Shown here piece by piece: positions 24,001-37,165 of a stretch of DNA of 64,000 nt; the stretch's first letter is position 1; each line of letters begins with the position of its first letter. Under the pieces are notes generated by a model. It made no database searches. It was not told the DNA's origin and was given only the letters and a program-made list of their open reading frames with translations. The translations under genes and the position numbers were made by a program. Origin of the DNA: Apostichopus japonicus (taxonomy: Eukaryota > Echinodermata > Holothuroidea > Aspidochirotida > Stichopodidae); contig NC_092575.1 of the NCBI RefSeq assembly GCF_037975245.1, forward strand, positions 23,033,341-23,097,340, written 5' to 3'.

Positions 24001-24847
24001 AATTCTTTTGGCGGTACTGAAACAAAAATTGAAAATTTCGTGGTATTTCACATTGGGTTATGAATGAATATAAATGGACCGCTGTCACAAATTATGCAAC
24101 TTATGCAAGGCCCGCCCGTAACAAACGCTGAGTCATTCTCAACATATGTTACAGTGTAAGGCCTAGGATTGTTTGTTTGTTTTATTCACACTCAGATTTT
24201 TCAAGAAACAAAAATTAACAGAGATGACGGAACTGAACAGATTGAAAAAACAAAACAAAAAGAGTAGCAGGAGCTAAACCCATTGGGCTGACAGAACGTT
24301 GGCCCATTTCCAATGGGGCCCTAGATGTAAGGCTATGTAAGTTTGAACTCTAAAGGCATAATCTAGCTAAGGCTGGTGTGTGGTGCATTGTGTGAATGGT
24401 ACGCCTAGCAAAAGTTACAAATAGCCTAAAGTTAGGTATAAACTTTGCGTGATTTGTAGCTTTATTATTACAGTGGTAAACCTGATGTAGATTAGGCCTA
24501 ACACTAACTTGAACAGTACGTTAGGTCTAATCAAATTGAGGTGTCACTGGAGAAGTTATAGGATATTTAAGTTGGTATGGTGTGTTTCCTGCCAAATGCA
24601 GGAGACTTGGCAGCTCTGAACTGTAGTACTGTATTGAGTTCCTCTCAAGTCCGAGAAGTGTAGGAGTAGGACTAGCTGTGGTACCGTTACTTTCCGAACA
24701 GCGGCAAACACCGTTCTTGTCAGCGAAAGATATACCGTTTTTTGGAGGAGAAGAATCGCTAATCGATATGATTGCGCACATTGAAATGATTAAGGAGGAT
24801 AGAATTTGGCTCAGAGACTAAATTTTAAGGAAAGATTGTGTTCGGTT
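21053..24847. other. Intergenic; no supported gene
   Basis: This is the upstream side of the SLC31A2-like gene. Only short frames without domains were seen, plus the GACG/CGTC microsatellite at 23092-23173 and a poly-C run near 22713-22727. Promoter elements could not be assigned reliably. Confidence 0.55.
23092..23173. repeat. (TCCG)n microsatellite with TCCGCCCG variants
   Basis: About 80 bp of tandem TCCG tetranucleotides with interspersed CCCG variants. In the other strand it encodes only a Gly/Arg/Thr/Asp repeat. Confidence 0.95.
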
Positions 24848-25300
24848 CAAGGCCGGCGGAACCGGGGGGCACAGGGGGCACGTGCCCCCCCACTTTTCCT
24901 CAGGGTTAAAAATGTGCCCTTTTTCTACATAAAAATTGAGGTGTCTCAAGTTAGCAAGAGGCCAGGGAACCGGAATGAACACTCGGGAAGGGCCGTTTCT
25001 GGCCATCTGAGGGGTTTGTAAAACCAAAAATTTTCTTGTACGCTCTGCGCCAACCGATGGTGGCGCTCCGCTCTGATAGTCGTGCATACAACTTTGGATA
25101 TTGCAGAGCTAGTATGCATATTTTCTATGAAAGGGGTGGGGGGGGGGGCGTTGATGGAGTGATGTTTATACGCAAAAAATATAATACAATAAGAGTTATA
25201 AAGGGTACTAAATATAAGGCTACATCAGTCCAATCGAATTTCTGCAAAGTGCCCTTTGATGTCGGTGCCCCCCAGATTAAAAGTGCTTCCGCCGCCCTTG
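24848..25300. mobile_element. hAT-like MITE, 453 bp
   Basis: The ends are CAAGGCCGGCGGAA and TTCCGCCGCCCTTG, inverted repeats with one mismatch. It is flanked by GTTCGGTT (24840-24847) and GTTCGGTA (25301-25308), an 8-bp duplication with one difference. The CAAGG terminus fits the hAT YARNG consensus. The interior carries the common core CGCCAACCGATGGTGGCGCT. The same family occurs at 50660-51312. Confidence 0.85.
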
Positions 25301-25595
25301 GTTCGGTAGAGGAATGATGATTCAGTGCAAGAAGTACCGGTGGTAATTAGTTATAGTTGAACAGCGCCATCTTATTTGGCTGTGGTTATCAATATGTCGT
25401 GAAAGTGGACAAATCGAGCTGCCGTACAGAATAAGTTGGTCTCGCCAACTTTCATTTATTACTAGGGAGTATCTTTATCCGAAGCCCAAGAGGGTTTGAC
25501 CACCCTTCTCTACTTTCTCTTATACTTTTTCCAGCTTATTTACATCATCCTGGATTTGGTTTCCTACAATTGAAGAAGAACATTATCATGTACGT

Positions 25596-25962
25596 CAGTG
25601 GCTTAAGGTACTTTTGAGTGGGGGGGGGGGGGGCTGAAGACTGATGGCCGGCCTGGGGGAGGGGTCTAAGGGGAAGGGGTGCCCCCTCCCCTTTGGAATT
25701 TTTTTTGCATTTCCAGGTGGCCTCAGATGCAATTTGGTGCAATATAGCGCATTTCAACTCCCACTCCATTTTGTAAAGAATTTTGCATTTTCACCTGGCC
25801 TTAAATGCAATTTGGTGCTCCAATGAGATTTTTTTCTCATTTGGAAATGAAAAAGGGGTTTTCTGACTTGCCGAGCGGGGGGGGGGGGGCGGAATGATAC
25901 TTCCGCCCCCATATTTTTCACTGGGGGGCTGGCGCCCCCACCCCCCGGTTCCTACGCCCTTG
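25596..25962. mobile_element. hAT-like MITE, 367 bp, perfect 8-bp duplication
   Basis: It starts CAGTGGCTTAAGG and ends CCTACGCCCTTG, with ATGTACGT on each side (25588-25595 and 25963-25970). Internally it is rich in poly-G and poly-C. No coding capacity. Confidence 0.8.
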
Positions 25963-26041
25963 ATGTACGTGTAAAATAAAACTTGTTTTCCCGAGCACGA
26001 AATATTTGTGTGCGGAAAGTGATCAGCGTAAAGTAATGAAT

Positions 26042-26182
26042 AATGTTGATGATGATAATGCTGATGATGAAAAATGATGATGGTGGTGGTAGTAGTGGTG
26101 ATGAAGATGATCATCATGATTATGATGATCATCATAATAATAATAATAATACTAATGTTAATAATAATCATAATCATAATCC
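26042..26182. repeat. Trinucleotide low-complexity tract (GATGAT / AATAAT)
   Basis: About 140 bp of GATGATGATGATAATGCTGA-like units passing into AATAATAATAATAAT. The minus-strand open frame rich in Ile, Met and Thr across it is compositional. Confidence 0.9.
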
Positions 26183-29100
26183 AGTAAAATAAAGTTGAAA
26201 TGGTGTGGAAGGAACATGGCGTCCTGTTGTTATTGTTTGCATACCCAGGTTGACACTACATTTCTGGAATCAAAACAGAATAAGACGAGCACGACTTAAG
26301 AACGATGTATACAATTGAAACTGCTATCCAAACTAGATCTTAAGTTGTTGTTGTTGCTCAAACACATGGTACGCCAAGCCGGACAAAAAGTCCGTAAAAT
26401 GATTACGTGATCCTATGTCAAAGAGAGAGTAACAAACTGTTAGCAAAGTGTTGATCTACTTCAATAAAAGCCTTCGTAGGTCAAAAATATAAGTTATATG
26501 GTCTGACCTTCTATCCTAGTAGGTTCATCTTCAAAAGCAAACTGAAACAAAAACAGATTTAGGACACATTTAAACTAGACATTTAGTTTAAATGTGATCC
26601 CAAATCGTGATTCCACATTGCCACACACATGTCAGTGCCACAAAATATCATAGAATAATACCGGGTACGTCTGTATGTGACACGATTCATAACGGAAAGT
26701 TTTAGACCAAAACGCTCACGGCGGAAACTAAGACTTTTCTGTGCAGCAAGCACGGCTTTGCTGTTTATCTGGTGAGATATTTCCCCCTCTGCTCTGTGGA
26801 CAATCACGCGACGGCGGATAGCGTCGGGGAATGTTCCATTATACATTAGGGGGTTACTACTAATGTAGGCCGAACCCCCACTACGACTTGTACTTGAATT
26901 AGCCTATACGCTACAGTATCAGCACTAGTATCTTATACGCAGCTAGTATAGGCCAAACACTGTAAGGCTATATTGCGTGGTAAACAGTGCAGAACTATAG
27001 TCTTTAGAACAACTACATACCCACATACCGTGGTTTGGTACGTTCCAACTAAGTCGTTTCACCGTTGCTTCGCGTGGTCAGAAGCAGGTTCCAAAAGATA
27101 CGGTACAGAAAATGTCACTTTGGAGGTATTATTTTCAACCGAAATTACAATTAATTGAATATATAAAGTCTTTTGAAAGTTACTGAGAAGTAGTTTGAGT
27201 TGAATCTAACAAAACTCAAGATATCACAATGAAATGAAGACACCAACAACACTTCTTGACTGCACATTCACCAACGTGTGCTGAGTACAGTATTGTGACG
27301 TCATGAGTCGATTGAAAACAAAGGGAAACAAAAGGAAAGATCCCTCTCATATGCCTTGTTTCCTTTTAGTTTTGGCAATTTGGCGTAAGGTTCTCATTAG
27401 TCAATTTAGCATATAATCGGTAGAAAACGTTATGAATATTCATAGTTTAATTCACCGTTTGAACTGTGACTACAGGACTTCGCATACATACGTTACGGTG
27501 CCAAATAGCCCCACAGTGCGAAAAAAACTTGGGTTTTCAAGTGTATTCGCATTGAAAATGTCCTAAAGTCTCTCTTTTTCATTTAAAATTGGCGTAAGGT
27601 TTACCGAAATATATATGGATTAAGGCATACACTACCAGAAAGCTCGCCTTTCAAAATGTGGATGGTCCAACTTGATCGACTAAATACACATGAAGATACG
27701 GGTCAAAACACATACAAAATTGCTCTTGCGCTACACAGTTAAGGAACCTCTCGGAGTGCCGTGACGCTATGTTCCGTTATGAGCTTGCTATTGTAGAACA
27801 ACGAGCAAAAACAGTTTTGTTATTATTATGCAGTTATATATAACATTCTCCATAATGATCCGTCGCCAAAACAGATTTTATTCACACTTCTGTACTTTCC
27901 ATATGCATGTGCTGTATAATTGCACAATCGTATATTCCTTTGTCGTTACGTGTGCATTGTAATCAACACATATCGAATTCCCCTTCGAATACAAACTATG
28001 TTCATGCGATCACTTCTCATACCAACGCTCCTCGTAGCATTTAGCTGCTGCACAAATAACCGGATAGACTTATTTCACCATAAAAGTCATCGGCTATTTT
28101 GGCTAACATCATGCACAGTTTCAGTTCCCATTTCAACGGACTAGTGATACACATTTGACTTGACAACATCATGATCACACGGTCACGGTCTCGTCTCGAT
28201 GTAAGATTGTAAGAGTACTACTGTTGCGGGTGTATCAGGTCATCTGTTTAAGCTCCATGATCAGAATAAGTAGATTGGTCTCAAGACACTTGGTGTTTGC
28301 AACCTTTTCCTTATACAACCAATACGAACGCAAAAACCCATTAGCCAACCTTTTTTTTTTCTTTCTTCCTTCATTGAGCGGCGCTATACAAGATTAGGAC
28401 CGCTACAGTAGCTATTATTCTTGTTACGATCGGAAAACAAGACCAACGAACAACATACGGAGCGCCGTCAGTTTTGACGGCGGTCTATTTATGTACGGAG
28501 CTGTTTAATTTTTCACGTTCTACGACTATACAGTCGTTTAGGCAATGGAAAGTAGATAGTACAAGACTATTATGATTAGAACTTATATCCCAGGTGGGGG
28601 TTATCACACTCATGCACCTGGAACACCAGGAACAGGTGACGTACTTTGAATTAAATAAGGGCAGAAACAAATATCATTTTAATATGATCATGAATATGCC
28701 AGATTGCAATATAATACGACGGTACAGACAGAGCAGAAAAAAACATATAATTGCTATCCTTGAATGGTTTTTAACAGGATTTTACTATCTACGACCTTCA
28801 ATCAGAGAACGGAAGTAAATAAAAGTTTAGCACACAATAAAGAATTTCAATAAAATATGGCGCCGTTCAAATGAATTAGATACTGGCTGCTTTTAGACCG
28901 ACACACTCATCTACGCGTATGTATATTCATGGATTACAATACAATCAGAGTATGACTCGGCACATTATTAATGTCGTAGCTGATGTAAGGTTTACAGCCT
29001 ATACACAAGGCATTAAGCTATTCCTTCCTATTCTTGTAATTTTATTTAATTTAGTCTGCTTACCGATTAAATATTATGCCTATTGTACGTATACTGTACA

Positions 29101-29721
29101 CGTCATTTACTTACCCGCAAACTATAGGAGGCAGGCCACAGTACGTCGCGAGTTTTTTTTTTATTTGCCTTCCTTCAAAATTAATGATCAATTTGACTAT
29201 CGTAGTTTACAATCGTTCGGAAGAGTAAACACTGTGCTCTACCACAGGATCGGACGTATCTTTACCTGGAAGTTCGATTCTTAGGCGAAAGAATATAACG
29301 TTATACGTTAAACTAAAAAAACTGCATCTTCTCCAGTGAATCATTTCTAAATGGGACCACCGACAGCTTCAAAAACTCAGTACGGAAGGAAACCAGTCTC
29401 ACAGATGATAGGCTACTGTTAAACACATAGGCCACATTGTTGTCAGTAACAAACTATGGTCTCTGTGCGTCTGACATTTATATTATATTGCATTGTATTG
29501 TATTCTATTTTGTTAAGTCGTATTGTTTTCTTTTTTATTTCATTTCCAATAAGTCATTCTTATCATGCTCTAGATATTGAAATCTTTTAATATTAAAACT
29601 TCTTATTGTCTCAATGATGATGTTTTAATGTCACCCATAACACAAATATCCAACATGCATGCTATATTTGTGACATTTTTTTTTCCTATTAACAATTTCC
29701 CTTTCATATATTATTCCACAG
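26183..29721. other. Intergenic; upstream of the MFS gene
   Basis: No recognised gene. Several 60-121-codon frames (for example 28919-29284 on +) lack domains and splice context. A CRE-like TGACGTCA occurs at about 27297, but its role cannot be judged. Confidence 0.5.
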
Positions 29722-29749
29722 ATTCGAAACCTTACGAAGGACTTCTGCT

Positions 29750-32700
29750 ATGAATGCCAAACAATGGAGATCATTCCTAGCGCGAACTCTCTCAACTTTC
29801 ATCTATTTCGGTTGCATCAAATGTTTGAGTCTTATCCTTGAAGGAACGGTTCAGTTTACTCACTCTAACGTCCCTGTGGTTGGTTGGTCCTTCATGACTT
29901 TGAACGGAATATCTTTATTGATTGGTAAGTCAATGCATAAGGTAAGATGGGGTTGATGCGCAGCTGGAGAAAGAGGGGTGTGGGGTGGGGGATATGAGGG
30001 GATGGGTAGTTGTTGCAGAGGCAAGATTCCTTACAGAAGTGTTTCATTTTATCATAAATTAGAAGTGTACTTAGTGAAGAACCTCGACAAAAGGACGTGT
30101 ACCTCGACTACATGAAGGACTTGGTTACCCTTTGTTCTATAGGTCTTATTGTCTTATTATAACGTCACAATATGAGCGAGGGAAGAGGGTGTTTCGTACT
30201 ACCCAGATTATGTAGATTAATGTGCCACCCATTTGCCTGGAATGAAAATATATTTGTGCTGGCCGTTGCAACATTGTTTATTGCAATGATGGTACATCGT
30301 GATAGTGCCAAGATGGTGAACGTATGAATTAGAACAAAGGCATAAAGTCTATAAATTAATCTATAAATTAAAAGCTATGATTCATATAGTTTACCGTGAG
30401 GTGCAACACCATTTGACTTTGATTTACCGCGAGTTAAATAACTGATATATTGTCCCTCGTTGGCGCCCTTCAACTCAGAGTTCCTGGCTACTGGCCAGCA
30501 CGTAACTTTCGAAACTATACCGGTATATGGTGGAAGTTACTACACGATATATATTAACTGCAAAAATACAGGTAAAAGATATAGTCAAATAATTCTCAAA
30601 GAAACTATCCCATACCATACATGTTAAAAATGAACTTCCAGTCTGTCTTTTGTTGTGGATAAAACAAGCGTATTAACATAACAGGTTTAAGTTTATACAA
30701 GCTCAGTCACGTAAACCCACTCTTTAGCTCAACTTGTGTCTTATGTTTCTACTCAGGTCCTGTTATTAGCTGGTTGATGGACATATTCTCTGACCAGTTT
30801 CTTGGCACCGCAGGAAGTGTTCTCATCGGGGCCGGATTTATATACCAAGGATGTTTCGCCAACTCAATCTGGAAGTTACTAATAGCGAACGTTGCGTCTG
30901 GTAGGTTGGCAAGGGTTTATTGGAGGGGAAAATGACGCGATTTGAAATAGAAAACAAATGTAACAATATATTTGAAGACAATTTTGCTTCCCGCCTTTTA
31001 AAGGTAAATACTCGTGGAACCATGAAGATTTTGTATATCTTTCACTAAAACCGGTAAAATTGTAACCTTTCTGTACATTTGGTGGGACTGCGAAAAATAT
31101 AAGAATGATAATAGTCCTCTTTTTGGCCATAAGCCATTCAAGGGACCAAACACTATGTATGTACTCACCACCAACCCGATGGAAAAGGATTGGTTAATAT
31201 ACACTTTGTTCAAACGTTATCGTACATGTGTATAGTTTGGTCATTATGATGATTACCACCCTTTACAGGGGCTGCCAAAAATGTAAATGATCATACTTTT
31301 GGCCTTAATTCCATTCAAGGGACCAATCAGGTGTATGAACTCACCAGAGATGCTGCTTGAAAAAGACTATTCAATATTCATGTTTGTTCACCCTGTTTTT
31401 GGTTTACAGGTGTAGGTTTTGGTGCAATAAATATGGTTACCGCAGTACATCTAGCGGAAACTTGCAGAGAAAGCTTTGGGATATTATTCGCAGTCAGTAG
31501 TGTTATTTCTGGTGTTTCTACGATGATACTACCGTTGTTATTGGAATACTGCGTTCGAATGTATGGTCTATCAGCAGCCATAGCTCTCCTTGGAGCACTC
31601 ACGTGGAATTGTGTTCCATGCGGGCTACTTCTTTTCAATAAAAATGAATCTCGTATTTGGAGGAGAGCAACTAGAGAAAGAGATGAGGAACCGTTTCAGG
31701 AGAACTACGCTGAATTAAGGAATTGCTCTCCATTTGAGAGCGAACCTGGCATCTCATCAACGAAAACAGAGAATGATTATAACTGGAGACAGAAAAACAT
31801 CTTATTTGTCCACCCTTCGTTGTTGTTTGCGATTCTAACAAGAGCTTTTAATACGATTATCGTATATTCGTGGGCCATCTTTTTGGTCCCGTTTGGAGTA
31901 GAGAAAGGCTACGAGCCATCGACAGCGGTTTGGTTGTCAACATCCGGTGGAGCTGGCATTACTCTCGGTATGATGATATGCATCGCTGTGTTTTATTTTA
32001 AATGGATGCATTCTTTATCCTTATTAATTACTGGAGTTGTGATATCCTTTGTTATTATGCTCTGTTTTCATTTTGGTGAGCATATTATCTTTCTTTGCGC
32101 AATATCATTCACTGCCGGAACGTTGGTCTCTTTTTACGCGACTTGGATTCAAGCTTATGTCGTATACATAGTATGTAGTAAACACGTCCAAACAGCGACA
32201 GCTTTATCGAATTTAGGAACAGGAGCGGGAATCATCCTCACCGGATTTATAGCTGGTAAGTTTTAACACATTTATGTGGCATTTTGAAACAGTCGTCACG
32301 ATGTGAAAGCCATTTTGAAATTTCAAATGGCAAAGCTTCGTGGAGGAACGAACACCATGTTCCTCTACTTAGCTCTTAAAATATGTTTTATTTCTTCTTC
32401 TTATTCTTAAAGCTAATAATCGCTGACAAGTTTGTTTGTTTGTTTGTTTGTTTAAATAATCTGAGTAATCGCTTTCTATCACATTGTGTAAGCTTGTAAT
32501 GAAGACGGCACTACAGACGTTATTAAATCACTGGTGAGTTACAGCAGCCATACAGGTATGACCCCAAACAACCTTAATCATCCCTCCCCTCCCCTCCCCT
32601 CTCCCTCTTCCACACCTAACCTTGTCGCATGCCCTCTTTCCGGTGAACAAATTCTCTTCAGTTTGGTCATATTTAATAATCCAGCCAGCCATGGTCTTGG

Positions 32701-32927
32701 ACTAAAAACAAAATCTGTTCTGATTGAATATTTCGTCACATCATATAGTTAAATCTAGAAAAAAACAAGATTTAATTTCGTTTTGCTCCTCAGGTCTGGT
32801 TCACGATATTCGAGGCAGTTATAATGACGTGTTCATCTTTTCATCGTTGATGGCAGCTTGCCAAGCTCTATGTGTGATACCTACTTTACTTCTTTTGGAG
32901 CCGAACCCACCAGACTGTCAACTATGA
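29750..32927 (+). CDS. Monocarboxylate-transporter-like MFS carrier (SLC16 family), four coding exons
   Basis: Coding exons are 29750-29924, 30757-30900, 31410-32255 and 32794-32927 (stop TGA). All three introns are phase 1 and interrupt Gly codons, with clean AG/GT signals, giving 432 residues. The first exon begins after an acceptor (CCACAG at about 29716-29721), so a 5' UTR intron is likely. The sequence shows the split 12-helix MCT layout: TM1 with FGCIKCLSLIL, TM2 ending GPVISWLMD, a Gly-rich TM4 region (GVGFGAINM), a charged central loop (ERDEEPFQENYAELR) and a C-terminal half with SNLGTGAGIILTGFIAG. The family moves monocarboxylates or related solutes with protons at the plasma membrane; the substrate here is unknown. 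The usual DGGWGW start motif of TM1 is replaced by NAKQWR. The frame is open for 28 nt upstream of the ATG, so an N-terminal extension from another exon is possible. Confidence 0.85.
31105..31390. repeat. Degenerate direct duplication in MFS intron 2
   Basis: Two ~115-bp segments, about 31105-31220 and 31265-31390, share CATTCAAGGGACCAA, TGTATG(T/A)ACTCACCA and a TTTGTTCA end. Spacing is about 165 bp. No coding potential. Confidence 0.5.
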
Positions 32928-34540
32928 TACAAGTTGAGGCTTTTGCTCCACACGCAGAACATGTGTCATTCGTGAGGCTGCATGGAATGCTATAATGTGG
33001 AATAGCAAGGGGTGGATTTCAAGTGGGTGTCAATTGCTACTCGCTCAGTGACAAAACCTGGGGCTCTGCCAGGCCTCGTTAATCGGCAGCGCCCTTATTC
33101 CCTTCCATGACTGAAATAATAGTGTTTCTATTTAGTCAGCAGATAGCACCAGAAACTCAAGTATACGGCGTGATCATGGTAGTAAATGTTCGGTAACTTA
33201 ACTATGGAAGTCAGGTGGTAGTACTGGATCGCCTTAACTTGGCAATATTCTGATCTTCTTTCACTTAAGTTTTCTCAATTTTAGCTCAGCTGAAAGTTTT
33301 ATTATTTAACGTTTCATAGTGGTAAGTCGAATATAAACAAGTGGCAGGTCGTTTTATTGTTGTATTGGTGCAGTTTTCGAGAGCAATTTTGGGTCAGCAT
33401 AATTCAATTATTTATTGCATGAATGAAAACTACCAAGTGCTATACAGTTGGTTCTTTGTTTATTGCAATGGCACAGTTCACTCATTTCTGAAATGTGGAA
33501 ACACTGTTTATTGACCGCACCTACAATGCCATGATTATGAAAATTAATATGATATAACCTTTTAAAAGTCTAATATCCCAGATAAGGTTTTGATACACGC
33601 TCTAAGCCTTATTTTCAAGACTACCATTGTTTCTTCTTTTTTATGACCTGCTTTTTTGTCTGCTATTAAGGAGTATATATTGCAAAGAAAAAAATGGCTG
33701 GGTAAGGAGAGGAAATGAAACCGTTATCCTGCCCATGTGTTATATTTTTCACACATTCAAAGAAATGGATAAACTGCTCAGAAATATTGCCAATCAAAAC
33801 AAGATTTCTCAAATAGAAGGTTAGCTGAGCTTCAGCAGCGTTGCTGCACTTGCTTACTTTATAAGTTTCTTAGTTCAAAAACTTTTCTCGTTTTGGTCTT
33901 CGAAACGTAACCAGATCACAACAACCGATGAAATCTTCTATATCAATCTTCCCCTTACTTGGATCTTCCTCTGAAATCTTCTTAATTCTCAGCTTTACCC
34001 CCTTATCGTTTCCGGAATATTTCCAAGTATATAGGCTATTCGGTAATTATAATCGCAGTCTTTAAATGTTACATGTTTATCTCCGAAACGCCTTTTCTAA
34101 TGTTATACTTGTCATGGCTTTTCGGATAATCGCGAACGTGTTTAGCTCAATGCGATGGTCGTTTTCGGAAACGCCACAACCGGTAACGACTGTTATACAT
34201 CTGTTTTGCCGGTAGCAAATGGATTGCATAAAGGAAAAACATCAACGAGTCGGCAAACAAACTAAACAATTAATAACGATTCGATGACTCGAATCACTCT
34301 TAGCCAATATCTTTATTACGTTGGTTAATTACCCATAACGTTCCTATGCAGACTAATAATGAACTCGTAACAACTCTCTGAACTGTATGCAGGGCAGCAC
34401 ATCTAATATTTACTTACAAAGATACCAGCATCATTGTTTCCATTAATTTATAGGTATATCTTAATCTTAATCTATAAAAAAATCTCATTGCCACTTTAAA
34501 TTTAAAATGTAGCAAATGGAAAATTTGTGGTATTCTGCAT
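32928..34540. other. Intergenic downstream of the MFS gene
   Basis: No gene or repeat was recognised beyond short simple tracts. Open frames are short and lack domains. Confidence 0.5.
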
Positions 34541-34544
34541 GTAA

Positions 34545-34666
34545 TCTATATATATCTATATATATATATATATTATATATATATATGTATGTATGCATAC
34601 ATGCGTATGTATGTATGTATACATACATGTATGTATACATACATACATATGTATGTATACGTACAT

Positions 34667-34711
<45 letters not shown>

Positions 34712-34860
34712 ATACATAAATATATATATAAAAATATAAATATATATTTACATATATATATAGACAGATCTATATATATATATAGACAGATCTATATATA
34801 TATATATATATATATAAGATATATATTAGATATATATATATATATATATAGACAGATATA
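34545..34860. repeat. Compound (TA)n / (GTAT)n microsatellite block
   Basis: About 315 bp of TA dinucleotides mixed with palindromic GTATGTATACATACAT-type units and TAGACAGATC repeats. Tyr/Ile-repeat frames on both strands are artefacts. Confidence 0.95.
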
Positions 34861-34864
34861 TAGC

Positions 34865-35210
34865 TACACAAAATCACGGACCCTGACATTCCAGGTCCAT
34901 ACAATTGTGACATGCTGCTCCCTTTGTGATATATCTTCTCACTTGTGTTTTCTGTCCTGATGTACAATACATTGGCCAAACCCCCACACCTTTTCGTCTA
35001 CGACTTAATGATCAATCAGACTCAACAAAACCAGTTTTCTGAACATTTTAATCTTCCACAACACAATATTGTCTTAAGTTTGCCATAATCCCGGGTAATT
35101 TTTCTGACCATCATAAAAGAAACTTTAAGGAAGTCGACTTGATCCTTAAAGTACGTTCACACTGTCATGGTCTCAATAGGGATATGGTTCAAGCAATTTG
35201 AGCAGTCTGG
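34865..35210 (+). pseudogene. Penelope-like element relic (GIY-YIG region, frameshifted)
   Basis: From 34953 one frame reads [20 protein letters not shown]. After a frameshift near 35030, VSEHFNLPQHNIVLSL follows. This is the pattern of a GIY-YIG endonuclease in Penelope-like retroelements (QYIG, then RxR...H...H-FN). It is broken by a stop and a frameshift and bounded on the 5' side by (TA)n. It differs from the longer element at 37.4-38.7 kb. Confidence 0.6.
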
Positions 35211-35406
35211 GGCTCACGGTAGACTAACGTGATTTCAATCACTCTTTTCACACCTGACGATGTACCAGGGTGTCCGAAAATTTGTGTAGCGTGTAGTTAT
35301 ATCTATTCTCTCTCTCTATATATATATATGTTGAATGTAAAGGCATTACATATTGTCCTTATCTTTTCTACTATTATTTCTCTCCAACACATGGAACATT
35401 TCATCA

Positions 35407-35410
35407 TGCG

Positions 35411-35480
<70 letters not shown>
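35407..35480. repeat. (TA)n microsatellite attached to a SINE tail
   Basis: Nearly pure TA tract directly adjoining the minus-strand SINE tail at 35481-35550; a second TA tract lies at 35551-35585. Confidence 0.95.
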
Positions 35481-35485
<5 letters not shown>

Positions 35486-35547
35486 GAAAATGCCATGATC
35501 TGGAAAATCCAGAACAGATAAAAAACTTCCATCATCCACCGGGATTC

Positions 35548-35550
<3 letters not shown>
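35481..35550 (-). mobile_element. SINE 3' fragment (same family as 49.7-50.0 kb)
   Basis: The segment contains TTGGAAAATC-like and CACCGGGATTC motifs in the same order as the SINE copy at 49682-49745 (tail, AAAAACTT, then CACCGGGATTC). Only the tail half and part of the B-box region remain, enclosed by (TA)n on both sides. Confidence 0.65.
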
Positions 35551-35585
<35 letters not shown>

Positions 35586-35586
<1 letters not shown>

Positions 35587-37011
35587 TTTGAACTGCTTTC
35601 AACTAGTTAATAGAAGACACTCGTTAATACCATTTTCAAAACTAAAGCAATATTGTTAAATGAACTTTATGAATGATTTAAGATGAATAAATATGATTCA
35701 TCTATTCTATATTTATTTTGTAAATATTAAACTGTATAGGCTTGATAAACGTTTGTTATACAACCGCTACAAAGTGCTATGTATACATATAAACATTTCA
35801 CGTACTTGGAGCGTCACAAATGACCATATGTTTATTCATAATTGGTCAGACTTAGCAATTATTAAAGCAATGATACCCGATATGGAAATTTGTTTTGCGA
35901 TAAATCAACATTTATGTGACGATCACGGTCATAAATTATGCAGTCAGCCAAGATTACAAGTTCTGTGCATGCTGTATATGATACCAACAGAGTTATCTAT
36001 TACTTAGTGTGGGTGGACGACCACTTTATCTTGCAGGATGAACACCTGTTAGAACGTACATGTCAGACATGAACATTGAAAATCATCTCATTTAGAGAGG
36101 AACGTACTGGAGCCGAGTCGAGTCCAACGTGTCCCAGATATTCGAGTATCATTACAATTAACACTGCAGACTTGCACCAATCTCAATAGGTTTGCCCTAA
36201 TCTTTGTATGTTGATCCGAAAATCGAAACCATTTCCTGTTTATATAGCTGGTTGGACGTTTCATGTACAGTGACTTCTTCGAAAATGTAATACAATACAT
36301 CATGTCGCAAATAGCTGCTAGTATATATACTCTATAAGAACATTTTGTATTATACGTATAGAAACAATTTACTTTGTGGTGTTTACAATGACTGTTCGAG
36401 ACACCGACAACCTGATCGAGCAGCTGTTCACGAAAGTCAATTTTGGAGATTCGTAAAAACATAATTATACTGTTTCTGGTCAAAGCCGAGATCTTTTGAA
36501 GGTGAGGTTAAACTGCAAGTATACATATGGCCTTAGGATAACTGATATTATACGAAGAGGACTGGCTCAAAAAAATTGCGAACGATTCCTAACAAACTGT
36601 AAAGTTTTCACTACGATCTACACTTCTTAAATATTCTAATTGTGACTTTGAGGTAATATATGACTAGAGCTTCTATCAAGGGAGCGGAAGGGGGGGGGGG
36701 GTTGTACAGAGGTGTGTAGTATCTTCATAACTTTGTATCTCATATCATATCATATCATCGCTTAAACGGTTCGTGGTAGATGGGGGATGAGGGAAAGGAA
36801 TTGTGAGTTAAATTAACTCATAAACTGCACTGTCTTATGCAAATCTAATTTGTGAACTTTGCAACTCCATTACATTTCATTGTCATTCAACAAGTAACTT
36901 CACATAACCGAACACTTTTCCTTTTCACTTCAGTATTACATTGTTTACAAGAACGTCTTAATATTTGCGAATCTTTCCCTCGAGTCTGTTTTAACGCTTA
37001 TGATGTCTATA
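35586..37011. other. Intergenic; no supported gene
   Basis: Open frames at 35693-36007 (+) and 36088-36483 (-) have no recognisable domain. A poly-G tract lies near 36692 and a short CATAT repeat near 36742-36758. Confidence 0.5.
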
Positions 37012-37128
37012 ATGTGGTATGACTGCGTGGCTCGTAACTTACCTCTGATTAGAGTTTATGTGCATGAACTTTTGTACACGTATACACATACGGTATATAT
37101 ATATATATATATATATACCGTATATACC

Positions 37129-37165
<37 letters not shown>

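Noticed and set aside
25791-26177. 128-codon minus-strand frame rich in Ile, Met and Thr
   Set aside because: Product of GAT/AAT trinucleotide repeats and a MITE end.
28919-29284. 121-codon plus-strand frame
   Set aside because: No recognisable domain, no splice or promoter context; composition looks like intergenic DNA.
35693-36483. Two frames of 104 and 131 codons on opposite strands
   Set aside because: No family resemblance and no exon signals consistent with a gene.
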